Assembly (NCBI GenBank): GCA_947585065.1
Contig: CANPWX010000023.1
Location: forward strand, 1-10,500
Length of the DNA: 10,500 nucleotides
Direction: 5' to 3'
Source: an uncultured Bacilli bacterium
Lineage (GTDB): Bacteria; Bacillota_I; Bacilli_A; RF39; UBA660
Translations under genes and position numbers: made by a program
Shown here: positions 1-6,144 of the stretch, piece after piece
Layout: each line of letters opens with the position of its first letter
How positions within the stretch are numbered: the stretch's first letter is position 1
The notes under the pieces: generated by a model
Databases searched by the model: none
The model's input: the letters and a program-made list of their open reading frames with translations, nothing else
Told to the model about the DNA's origin: nothing

Positions 1-50
1 GTGTCACAAGTATTATTAGTTGATTTGAATTACAATATAATTAACATCAT

Positions 51-80
51 TCGACAAAAAATTGTAAAAAAGAGTATAAT
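51..80 (+). promoter_or_regulatory. Sigma-A-type promoter of the AlbA_2 gene remnant
   Basis: A TCGACA box (51-56, one mismatch to TTGACA) and a perfect TATAAT (75-80) are separated by 18 bases. A strong Shine-Dalgarno, AGGAGAGG at 88-95, follows 5 bases before the ATG at 101. The signals look functional although the gene they serve is broken. Confidence 0.6.
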
Positions 81-100
81 ATATACGAGGAGAGGATTAT

Positions 101-557
101 ATGGAAATAAAAGAAGTCATAGAAGCCATTGAATATGTAAAAAAATATAAAACAGAAACAAATAGAATTGAAGTTAAGAAAGCTCTTGGTGGTTTTCCCA
201 CTTGCTATGATACTTTTTCTAGTTTTTCTAACAAGTATGGTGGCATAATAATATTTGGTGTTGATGAAGATAAAGATTTTGAAATAACTGGCGTATATGA
301 TATAAATGATTTGCAAAAGAACAAATGTAATTCATGATGGACAACAAACAACAATAGAGTATTATAAGGATAAAGTTTTAGAATATTGTCAAAAACCTAG
401 AATGGCAAAAGAAATAAAAGAATATTTGGGTATAAGTTCTAGGCAATATATTTCAACCAATATCATTAGACCATTAATTAATGAAGGAAAATTAGATTAT
501 ACAAATAAAAATAGTGTGAATGCAAAAAATCAAAAATATGTGTCAACAAAAAAATAA
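101..557 (+). pseudogene. AlbA_2/Schlafen-like putative DNA-binding regulator, internally deleted and frameshifted
   Basis: Two pieces of one gene lie in different frames. The first (101-337, 78 codons) has the start of an AlbA_2 (divergent AAA_4/Schlafen-like) domain: ETNRIEVKKALGG at residues 20-32, then a Ser/Phe-rich helix and NKYGGIIIFGVDEDK at 44-58, matching the family pattern of an ExxxxEFK strand followed by GGxxxxGVDD. The second, in the next frame (about 306-557), reads like the C-terminal winged-helix segment of such proteins: KVLEYCQKPRMAKEIKEYLG and then SRQYISTNIIRPLINEGKL. Intact relatives usually run to 350-500 residues and only about 150 codons remain, so the middle, including the ATPase-like part, is gone. 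The junction lies between about 306 and 337. Promoter and ribosome binding site are intact, so a 78-residue peptide could still be made. Two independent small genes are possible but less likely. Members of this family often sit in accessory or mobile regions. Confidence 0.7.
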
Positions 558-671
558 AATATTTAACTATTTGAATAAATTCCTTTGTTAAATAAATTAA
601 ATCAGAAATAATGTGTCTAAAGAAGTAAAGAAGGAGAACGCAACGAAAAAGCGTAATAAGTGAGTCAGTCT

Positions 672-776
672 TTAATTATTGATGATGGTATCTTTAGCAA
701 AAGTTTTTGTTATAGCCATAGGAACTTTCACATAATCTATATCAAATAATTTTGTATAATCAGTACTTCTTCACAT
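672..776 (-). pseudogene. Unidentified minus-strand remnant, stop at codon 2
   Basis: On the minus strand AAGGAG (789-784) is followed 7 bases later by ATG (776-774), then at once by TGA and an open frame of 32 codons to TAA (674-672). The frame reads RSTDYTKLFDIDYVKVPMAITKTFAKDTIINN. The composition is that of a normal protein rather than random AT-rich translation, and the ribosome site is well placed, so a point mutation making TGA at codon 2 of a once longer gene is plausible. I do not recognise the family. It may equally be a chance frame; the sequence alone cannot decide. Confidence 0.25.
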
Positions 777-790
777 AATTTTACTCCTTG

Positions 791-919
791 TTATATTTTT
801 TTTAATTCTGACAATAGTTTTTCTCTTACATTGAGTAACTGTTTTCTTTTATTTAATAATTTTTTATTTTCTTTTTTTACTCGTTTTAAATCTTCTTTCG
901 TTATCAATTTATTTTCCAT
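791..919 (-). CDS. Possible 42-residue basic helical protein, probably a remnant
   Basis: An ATG at 919-917 on the minus strand opens a 42-codon frame ending at TAA 793-791. The product starts MENKLITKEDLKRVKKENKK and continues LLNKRKQLLNVREKLLSELKKI, a Lys-rich amphipathic, coiled-coil-like helix. The small coiled-coil proteins of Firmicutes conjugative elements look broadly similar, but no family-specific motif is visible. There is no good Shine-Dalgarno before the start. The next remnant (776-672) begins 14 bases past the stop behind an AAGGAG, which would fit two consecutive genes of one lost element. Treat as hypothetical; in DNA this A/T-rich a Lys-rich frame of this size can arise by chance. 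Confidence 0.25.
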   Translation of the reverse strand: MENKLITKEDLKRVKKENKKLLNKRKQLLNVREKLLSELKKI

Positions 920-1005
920 ATTACATCACTGTGTATATATTACTAGAGTTTTAACGACTAGATTTTTTTAAGAAAAAACAGAATATTTTTTAATTTGTCT
1001 TTTGT

Positions 1006-1011
1006 TATAAT
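1006..1011 (+). promoter_or_regulatory. Possible -10 box upstream of noc
   Basis: A perfect TATAAT lies 117 bases before the GTG start, but no acceptable -35 hexamer is seen at 16-18 bases spacing (983-988 is ATATTT). If used, it would give a leader of about 110 bases containing the 8-base inverted repeat 1038-1045 / 1069-1076. This is weak evidence. Confidence 0.25.
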
Positions 1012-1128
1012 TGAAATATTTACCGAACTGTAACAAATAGATAAAAAATTCGTCATTTCTGGTTGCTATTTATCTAAAAAATTGATAAAATTAATAATAG
1101 AAAATAAGCAGTAAGGGGCTGATTTTTT

Positions 1129-2343
1129 GTGAATACAGAAGATAAAATAATACAAGTTGCAATAGAAGATATCATTCCAAACAGATTTCAACCACGATTA
1201 GCATTTGATGAAGAAGGATTAAAAGAATTATCAGAATCCATTCGTCAACATGGAATTATTCAACCACTTGTTTTGAGAAGATTAGGAAATAAATATGAAA
1301 TTATAGCAGGTGAAAGAAGATTTAAAGCATCTACTATGGCTGGGCTAAAGACAGTCCCAGCAATTATATCAAATATTGATGATAACAAAAGTGCTGAAAT
1401 TGCCTTGGTTGAAAATATTCAAAGAAGAAATCTAACACCAATTGAAGAAGCAAAATCCTATAAAAATCTTTTAGATCGTGGTTACATGACTCAAGAACAA
1501 TTAGCGGAAAAGATGGGCGTAAGTCAAAGTTCTATAGCCAACAAATTAAGACTTTTAAACCTTGCACAAGAAGTTCAAGATGCACTTTTACAAGAAAAAA
1601 TAAGTGAACGGCATGCCAGAAGTTTACTGAGTCTTCCAAAAGAAGAACAACCAGAATGGCTAAAAAAAATAATCACAAAAAGATTAACAGTAAGACAATT
1701 AGATTTAGAAATAAAAAAAGCGAAAGGAGATGGGGAAGGAGAAAATCTTAAAGTTTCTCCAGAACCAGATATTATGTCTATGATAAATAATGCCAAAGAT
1801 ATTAACGGAATAGAACCGCAGATAAGTTCTCCGATGGAAGAACGACAACCTCAAGAACAAAAAGAAATTCCAAACAAATTCTTTAACTTCTTAGAAGATG
1901 AAGCAGCATCAATGACAATGGATAGTCCTTTTATAACACCATCAGATTCAATGAAAATTGAACCAGAAAAAAATACAATAGAAGTATTAGAAGATCTTGA
2001 TATAAAATCTCCAGAAAAAATAGAAGAGCCAAAAATAGTAGAAGAAAACAAAGATGTGATAATGCCATTTTATTTTAACAACAATCAACCAACGAATAAC
2101 ACAATAGAAGAAATAAAAGAAAAACCAAAATCATATATCGATCCAATGGATGCAGTAATAAAACTAGATCCAAACTATAATAAAATAGTAGAAGAAAAAG
2201 CAGGGTTAGATTTAAAAACTGCAATTAATGAAGTACGAGATGTAGTAGAAAGTTTAAAACAAAAAGGATTTAATATTTCCATTGAAGAATTAGACTTAAC
2301 TGGAAATTATCAAATAATCATTAATGTAAAAGAAAAAGATTAG
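1129..2343 (+). CDS. noc: ParB/Spo0J-family protein of Noc type (nucleoid occlusion/partition), long acidic linker
   Basis: CTP-switch DNA-binding protein, 404 residues against about 280 for B. subtilis Noc or Spo0J. Residues 7-100 are the ParB N-terminal domain: NRFQPR 18-23, HGIIQPLVLR 41-50, the nucleotide-site motif GERR 61-64 and ENIQR 95-99. A helix-turn-helix at about 120-143 (TQEQLAEKMGVSQSSIANKL) is followed by ISERHAR 158-164. Residues Q133, K139 and R161 fall where Noc proteins carry Q, K and R, and ParB proteins R, T and G. The C-terminal 45 residues (AINEVRDVVESLKQKG, then NYQIIINVKEKD) resemble the Noc dimerisation domain. Residues 200-335 are an acidic, Pro-rich, presumably disordered linker. 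The N-terminal amphipathic membrane helix of B. subtilis Noc is absent. GTG is the start: a TGA lies in frame three codons upstream, and AAGGGG (1113-1118) is the ribosome site. No parA neighbours it. ParB-family identity is certain; Noc rather than ParB is an inference from the motifs. Confidence 0.9.
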   Translation: MNTEDKIIQVAIEDIIPNRFQPRLAFDEEGLKELSESIRQHGIIQPLVLRRLGNKYEIIAGERRFKASTMAGLKTVPAIISNIDDNKSAEIALVENIQRRNLTPIEEAKSYKNLLDRGYMTQEQLAEKMGVSQSSIANKLRLLNLAQEVQDALLQEKISERHARSLLSLPKEEQPEWLKKIITKRLTVRQLDLEIKKAKGDGEGENLKVSPEPDIMSMINNAKDINGIEPQISSPMEERQPQEQKEIPNKFFNFLEDEAASMTMDSPFITPSDSMKIEPEKNTIEVLEDLDIKSPEKIEEPKIVEENKDVIMPFYFNNNQPTNNTIEEIKEKPKSYIDPMDAVIKLDPNYNKIVEEKAGLDLKTAINEVRDVVESLKQKGFNISIEELDLTGNYQIIINVKEKD

Positions 2344-2362
2344 TAAAACCTAGTCTTTTTTT
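2333..2362 (+). terminator. Intrinsic terminator overlapping the noc stop codon
   Basis: AAAAAGATTA (2333-2342) pairs with TAGTCTTTTT (2351-2360), ten pairs with one G-U, around an 8-base loop; the T-run reaches 2362. The stem contains most of the TAG stop. Its low GC content suggests partial termination, and the next gene, 39 bases downstream, has no obvious promoter, so read-through probably supplies it. Confidence 0.5.
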
Positions 2363-2382
2363 AAAATAGAAAGGATAAAAAT

Positions 2383-3495
2383 ATGAAAAAAACTTGGCTT
2401 GCTATCATTACTCTTTTAACACTAAGTACGACATCATTGAGTATTATATTAGAAAAAATAAAACCTATTTATAAAAATTCTAAAGAACTATTTGGATTAT
2501 ATTATACCCTTGCAGAAGAAAAATTAAATAATATGACAGAAGAAGAATGGATATCTCAAATTCTTTTAGTACGCGTCCCCGAAACAAATGCTAAAGAACA
2601 ACAAGAAAAAAATCAATTTGGGGGATATTTATTTTTTGCAAGAGATTTTGCAGACTTAACGAAAGAAGAAGTGATAAATAAAACAAAGAGTTATCAAGAA
2701 GTATCAAAAATACCATTACTCACCGCGGTAGATGAAGAAGGAGGCATAGTGGTAAGGATAAGCAGTAACCCAAATTTAAGAGAAAGTCCATTTTTATCCT
2801 CAAGAGAACTTTATAAACAAGGAGGATTTTCCAAAATAAAAGAAGATACAATAGAAAAAAGTAATCTTCTAAATTCTCTTGGCATAAATGTAAACCTTGC
2901 TCCAGTCGTAGATATATCTACTGAGGAAACTGATTATATGTATAAAAGAAGTATTGGCCTTTCAGCAGAGGAAACAGCTCAATATGTAACTACTGTTTTA
3001 GAAGCAAGTAAAAATTTAGGAGTTTCCTATGTTTTAAAACATTTTCCAGGTTATGGAAACAATGTGGATACCCATACTGGTACTGCAAAAGATATAAGAG
3101 ATATAGAAACCATAAAAAATATAGACTTAGTTCCTTTCGTAAAAGGAATTCAGAATTCTGTAGAAAGTATCATGATCAGTCACAATATTGTCACAGCAAT
3201 AGATGAAGAAAATCCTGCTTCCTTATCGTCAAAAATTCATAAATTATTACGGGAAGATTTAAACTTTACGGGGGTTATTATCACAGATGATTTATCCATG
3301 GGTGCGATTAAGAATATTGAATCTCCCTTTGTTAAAGCAATACAAGCAGGAAATGATTTAATTATTACATCAGAACCAGAAAAAACAATTCAAGAAATCA
3401 AAAAAGGATTACAAAGTAAAGAAATCACAATAGAACAGATAAAAGAGATGGCCAAAAGAGTAATTGCTTGGAAATATTACAAAGGATTACTCTGA
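2383..3495 (+). CDS. nagZ: Glycoside hydrolase family 3 beta-N-acetylhexosaminidase (NagZ-like), membrane-anchored or secreted
   Basis: Predicted to remove N-acetylglucosamine from the non-reducing end of peptidoglycan fragments in wall turnover. The 370 residues open with MKK and a hydrophobic stretch (5-22) with no lipobox cysteine, so it is a signal peptide or an uncleaved anchor, and the enzyme should act outside the membrane. The GH3 barrel begins at about residue 50. Seen motifs: DEEGG 117-121 (family DQEGG), NLAPVVD 171-177, KHFPG 219-223, the D-T-H loop 229-231 that supplies the catalytic Asp/His pair, and TDDLSM 301-306 with D302 as predicted nucleophile. KHFPGYG has Tyr where many members have His. 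There is one domain; the C-terminal extra domain of B. subtilis NagZ is missing. GAAAGGA at 2369-2375 supports the ATG. The last codons overlap the convergent PBP gene by 9 bases. Family assignment is firm; the exact substrate is inferred. Confidence 0.9.
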   Translation: MKKTWLAIITLLTLSTTSLSIILEKIKPIYKNSKELFGLYYTLAEEKLNNMTEEEWISQILLVRVPETNAKEQQEKNQFGGYLFFARDFADLTKEEVINKTKSYQEVSKIPLLTAVDEEGGIVVRISSNPNLRESPFLSSRELYKQGGFSKIKEDTIEKSNLLNSLGINVNLAPVVDISTEETDYMYKRSIGLSAEETAQYVTTVLEASKNLGVSYVLKHFPGYGNNVDTHTGTAKDIRDIETIKNIDLVPFVKGIQNSVESIMISHNIVTAIDEENPASLSSKIHKLLREDLNFTGVIITDDLSMGAIKNIESPFVKAIQAGNDLIITSEPEKTIQEIKKGLQSKEITIEQIKEMAKRVIAWKYYKGLL

Positions 3496-3508
3496 GTCAT
3501 CTTTTTTT
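3481..3508 (+). terminator. Intrinsic terminator of the hexosaminidase gene within the convergent overlap
   Basis: AAAGGATTACT (3481-3491) pairs with AGTCATCTTTT (3495-3505): eleven positions with one mismatch and one G-U, closed by CTG (3492-3494). The T-run continues to 3508. The hairpin contains the TGA stop at 3493-3495 and also lies in the last codons of the opposite-strand PBP gene. On the minus strand no T-run follows it. Confidence 0.6.
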
Positions 3509-5430
3509 GAAGGTAAAACAGCATAAACCTCCGTCCCTTTAACATAGTAAAATAAAGTATTATTTTTACTAGCAAGATTTTCTTCTCCTGTAATAGCATC
3601 ACGAATTAAACCAACTACATTTTGAGGTTTTTCATACCATACAGCTTCTGTATTTTCTAAATATTTTTCCATCGTATCTAGCCAAATGTTTTTTCCATAA
3701 AAACTAGCATTCTCATTAATTTCTTTCGCATCATCATTTCCAACCCAAACCATCATTAAAAGATCAGGATTATATCCAACAACCCAAGAATCCGTATTTG
3801 TCGTTCCTGTTTTTAAAGCATACTTTCGACTCATTTTAGAAGCTAAAGATAGAGCAGTAGGAGTAGTATAATCAGAAAAAACAGAATTCGTTGTACTAGT
3901 AAGCATCTCATTTAAAATATAAACATCATTACTATTAAACACATAATTATGTTTTAATTTATGCTCATATAGGACATTTCCTTCCATATCTTCTACTCTT
4001 TGAATAAAAAATAATTCTTTTTCATCTCCACCACTTGCTAAAGTAGTATATCCATGAGCAAAATCGAGCATATTTAATTCACTAGTTCCTAATGCAAGCG
4101 ATGGATTACCAATTAAATCTTCTTCAATTCCAGCTAGATTAGCCGTATGAACGAGCACATCTGTTCCTAAAAACAAATGAGTTTTGACAGCATAAACATT
4201 GTCCGAATAAGCAATAGCCGCGGCCATAGTAATATTCTTATTAGCATAAATTTGATTATAATTATTTGGAGTATACATTTGATTATTAGCAAAATGAAAA
4301 GTTGTTTTTTCACTTTTAAATAAAGAAGAAGAAGTAAGACCGTTTTCTAAAGCAGCATAATAAAGAAAAGGTTTCATCGTACTTCCTACTTGACGTTTAC
4401 TCATTGTCGCTCGATTATATTGACTTTTCGCATAATTAAGTCCTCCTGTTAAAGCAATCACTCCACCTGTTTTGGGATCAATCATAACACTAGCAACTTG
4501 AAGCTCTTCTTGATTTCCTAAATAATTTAAAATAGATTCCTCCATTTTTTCTTGAGCTGAATGATCAAAAGTAGTATAAATTTTAAGTCCACCAGATTCA
4601 ATTAAAGAGGAAGGAACTTCTTTGATTTTACTTAATTCTTCTAGTACTGCATCTTGATAATATAAAATTGTTTGAGAATTATTTTGTTTTCTTTTTCCAT
4701 AAATAGGAATCTTTTCTTGAAATAAAGAATGATAAGTTTCTTCACTTATATAGTGATTATTCACCATAGTTTCAGCAACCACCATTGCTCTTTCAATACA
4801 AGCATCATAATCACTTACAGGATTATATCCACTTGGATTTTTTGGAATACCAGCGAGCATAATTGCCTCCTCTAAAGTTAAATCTTTACTACTTTTATTA
4901 AAATAATATTTACTTGCATCCTCAATTCCATAATTTCCTTCTCCAAAATTGATAGTATTCAAATATCCTTCTAAAATATTATCCTTTTTATAATGGACTT
5001 CTAATTCAATCGTTAAGAAAGCCTCTTTAATTTTTCTTTCCCATGTTTGATCAAAAGTTAAAAACATATTTTTAATATATTGTTGACTAATAGTCGATGC
5101 ACCAAACCGAGTATGATCAGTAATATTTTGATACATTGCTTTAATAATTCTTAAATAATCAAATCCTTTATGTTGATAAAAATTTTTATCTTCTACCGAA
5201 ATAATAGCATTTTTAAAATCATCCGATATATCATCTAAACTAATCCATTCACTCGAACCAGAGCCTTGATAAATTAAATTTTCGTTCCGATCATAAATAA
5301 ATACTTTTCCTAAATCTTTTAATTCTAATTTAGGAGAAAAAAAGGCAAAAACATAAACTCCAGTTAAAAGAATAAATCCCGATAAAATAAGAAAGAGAAA
5401 GAAACGAAAGAGAAAAAAAATCTTTTTCAT
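3487..5430 (-). CDS. Class A penicillin-binding protein (bifunctional transglycosylase/transpeptidase)
   Basis: Polymerises lipid II and cross-links peptidoglycan at the outer face of the membrane. Residue numbers here count from the in-frame GTG at 5439, three codons upstream. One membrane helix lies at about 7-33. The GT51 domain follows (about 50-230): catalytic E83 in EDKNFYQHKGFDY, GASTISQQ 113-120, RKIKEAFLTIELE 135-147, and INFGEGNYGIEDASKYYF. The transpeptidase domain (about 310-600) has the nucleophile S353 in GSTMK 352-356, SDN 412-414 and KTGT 543-546. All key residues are present, and about 650 residues is normal to slightly short for PBP1a/PBP1, with no C-terminal extension. ATG 5430 is the better start: AGGTGA (5441-5436) lies 5 bases before it, whereas the GTG sits inside that ribosome site. 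The gene converges on the hexosaminidase and diverges from the membrane protein at 5514. Which PBP1 subclass it belongs to cannot be told. Confidence 0.95.
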   Translation of the reverse strand: MKKIFFLFRFFLFLILSGFILLTGVYVFAFFSPKLELKDLGKVFIYDRNENLIYQGSGSSEWISLDDISDDFKNAIISVEDKNFYQHKGFDYLRIIKAMYQNITDHTRFGASTISQQYIKNMFLTFDQTWERKIKEAFLTIELEVHYKKDNILEGYLNTINFGEGNYGIEDASKYYFNKSSKDLTLEEAIMLAGIPKNPSGYNPVSDYDACIERAMVVAETMVNNHYISEETYHSLFQEKIPIYGKRKQNNSQTILYYQDAVLEELSKIKEVPSSLIESGGLKIYTTFDHSAQEKMEESILNYLGNQEELQVASVMIDPKTGGVIALTGGLNYAKSQYNRATMSKRQVGSTMKPFLYYAALENGLTSSSLFKSEKTTFHFANNQMYTPNNYNQIYANKNITMAAAIAYSDNVYAVKTHLFLGTDVLVHTANLAGIEEDLIGNPSLALGTSELNMLDFAHGYTTLASGGDEKELFFIQRVEDMEGNVLYEHKLKHNYVFNSNDVYILNEMLTSTTNSVFSDYTTPTALSLASKMSRKYALKTGTTNTDSWVVGYNPDLLMMVWVGNDDAKEINENASFYGKNIWLDTMEKYLENTEAVWYEKPQNVVGLIRDAITGEENLASKNNTLFYYVKGTEVYAVLPSKKDDSE

Positions 5431-5462
5431 GTATGTCACCTAAAATTTATTATAAAAAATAT

Positions 5463-5491
5463 TTGCAAAATTATAATAAAAATTGTATAAT
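5463..5491 (+). promoter_or_regulatory. Sigma-A-type promoter for the two-helix membrane protein at 5514
   Basis: TTGCAA (5463-5468) and TATAAT (5486-5491) lie 17 bases apart, upstream of the ribosome site GGAAGTG (5500-5506) and the ATG at 5514. The intergenic space is only 83 bases and must also hold the opposite-strand PBP promoter, for which only a TATAAT on the minus strand (5454-5449) is visible, without a good -35. Confidence 0.7.
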
Positions 5492-5513
5492 ATACCTCCG
5501 GAAGTGAAAAAAT

Positions 5514-6092
5514 ATGAAAAAAAGGGATGAAAAATTTAAAAAATTAAAGAGAGGAACAACAGCAATAGGATATTTAGACTATCAAAAAGATAATATAGAA
5601 GAAGAAATAGATTTTGACTCAGATACTATAAGAGAAAAAACAACAAATTTAATTATCTGGATATTAATAGGTGCATTATTAAGTATATATGCAATGGTAG
5701 CTAATTTTCTTTTTTTGGTTCCACCTATTCTTTCGATCTGTGCAATAGGTTTACCAATCCAATGTTTAAAAATTCATAGTATTGAAAAAAAATTGAATGC
5801 CTCTCGATTTGAAAAAATATATGTTGCAAAACAATCAAGAGAATTAAAAAATGAAGTAACAAAAACAAGAGAATATACAGAAGGAGAATTAAAAACAGAA
5901 GAAGTTTTTGTGAATAATGATAAAGAACGTTTAGAAAAAATAAAAAAACTAATGAATTTAGTTTATCTATGTGGCCTAAAAGAAGGAAAACTAAAAGAAA
6001 AATATATTGACCAATTAGCGAAAAAAAATAACGTATCTCCAGAAGAAATAAAAGAGAGTATGTCTACTGTTGGATTAGTTTTAAAAAAATAA
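5514..6092 (+). CDS. Hypothetical protein with two membrane helices (first of a likely paralogous pair)
   Basis: I do not recognise a named family. The 192-residue product has a charged N-terminal segment (1-43), two closely spaced membrane helices (about 45-63 and 66-85) forming a hairpin, and a mainly helical charged cytoplasmic part of about 105 residues. The last 50 residues look like a small helical domain: KIKKLMNLVYLCGL (142-155) and SPEEIKESMSTVGLVLKK (175-192). The positive flanks of the helices fit both ends being inside. The gene has its own promoter and a GGAAGTG ribosome site 7 bases before ATG. The protein encoded from 6145 has the same layout and similar C-terminal motifs, so the two probably arose by duplication. 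Its position beside a PBP gene does not by itself show a cell-wall role. Existence as a gene is likely; function is unknown. Confidence 0.8.
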   Translation: MKKRDEKFKKLKRGTTAIGYLDYQKDNIEEEIDFDSDTIREKTTNLIIWILIGALLSIYAMVANFLFLVPPILSICAIGLPIQCLKIHSIEKKLNASRFEKIYVAKQSRELKNEVTKTREYTEGELKTEEVFVNNDKERLEKIKKLMNLVYLCGLKEGKLKEKYIDQLAKKNNVSPEEIKESMSTVGLVLKK

Positions 6093-6097
6093 AATGA

Positions 6098-6126
6098 TTG
6101 TAAATTAATTAGGAGTTCAGTATAAT
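6098..6126 (+). promoter_or_regulatory. Sigma-A-type promoter for the second two-helix membrane protein
   Basis: TTGTAA (6098-6103), a 17-base spacer and a perfect TATAAT (6121-6126) fill most of the 52-base gap between the two membrane-protein genes. Transcription would start about 10 bases before the gene, just ahead of the ribosome site AGGTGA (6133-6138), so the second gene can be expressed on its own with a very short leader. Confidence 0.65.
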
Positions 6127-6144
6127 AGAACTAGGTGATATTTT

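Larger units (their letters stand above)
558..1128. other. 571-base stretch without a clear gene; decayed coding remnants and the noc upstream region
   Basis: No convincing gene is present. Just after the pseudogene is an 8-base inverted repeat (TATTTAAC 560-567, GTTAAATA 587-594) without a T-run. A short plus-strand frame ending at TGA 661-663 encodes a Lys-rich tail (SKEVKKENATKKRNK) and is less AT-rich than its surroundings. Two minus-strand remnants follow (672-776 and 791-919, listed separately). Nearer the downstream gene are a direct repeat, ACTAGAGTTTT (942-952) and ACTAGATTTTT (957-967), with a 15-base period, and an inverted repeat TAGATAAA (1038-1045) / TTTATCTA (1069-1076). The whole stretch looks like the eroded edge of an insertion. 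Confidence 0.5.

Noticed and set aside
1..144. Open plus-strand frame from the first base (GTG TCA CAA...) as the end of an upstream gene
   Set aside because: It runs through the promoter and ribosome site at 51-95 and gives no recognisable protein; it is probably a chance frame.
47..316. Minus-strand 89-codon frame over the AlbA_2 remnant
   Set aside because: Translation is almost entirely Tyr/Ile/Phe/Asn, as expected from reading A/T-rich sense codons backwards; the plus strand carries a recognisable domain with promoter and ribosome site.
3286..3300. TTTATCCATG as a DnaA box
   Set aside because: It is one isolated imperfect match within the catalytic motif of the hexosaminidase, with no cluster of boxes and no AT-rich unwinding region beside it.
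5494..5510. CCTCCGGAAG near the membrane-protein start as a possible Noc-binding site
   Set aside because: Only the CCGG core is shared with TATTTCCCGGGAAATA; the flanks do not match and the segment is explained by the ribosome binding site. No good NBS or parS (TGTTTCACGTGAAACA) was seen in the window.
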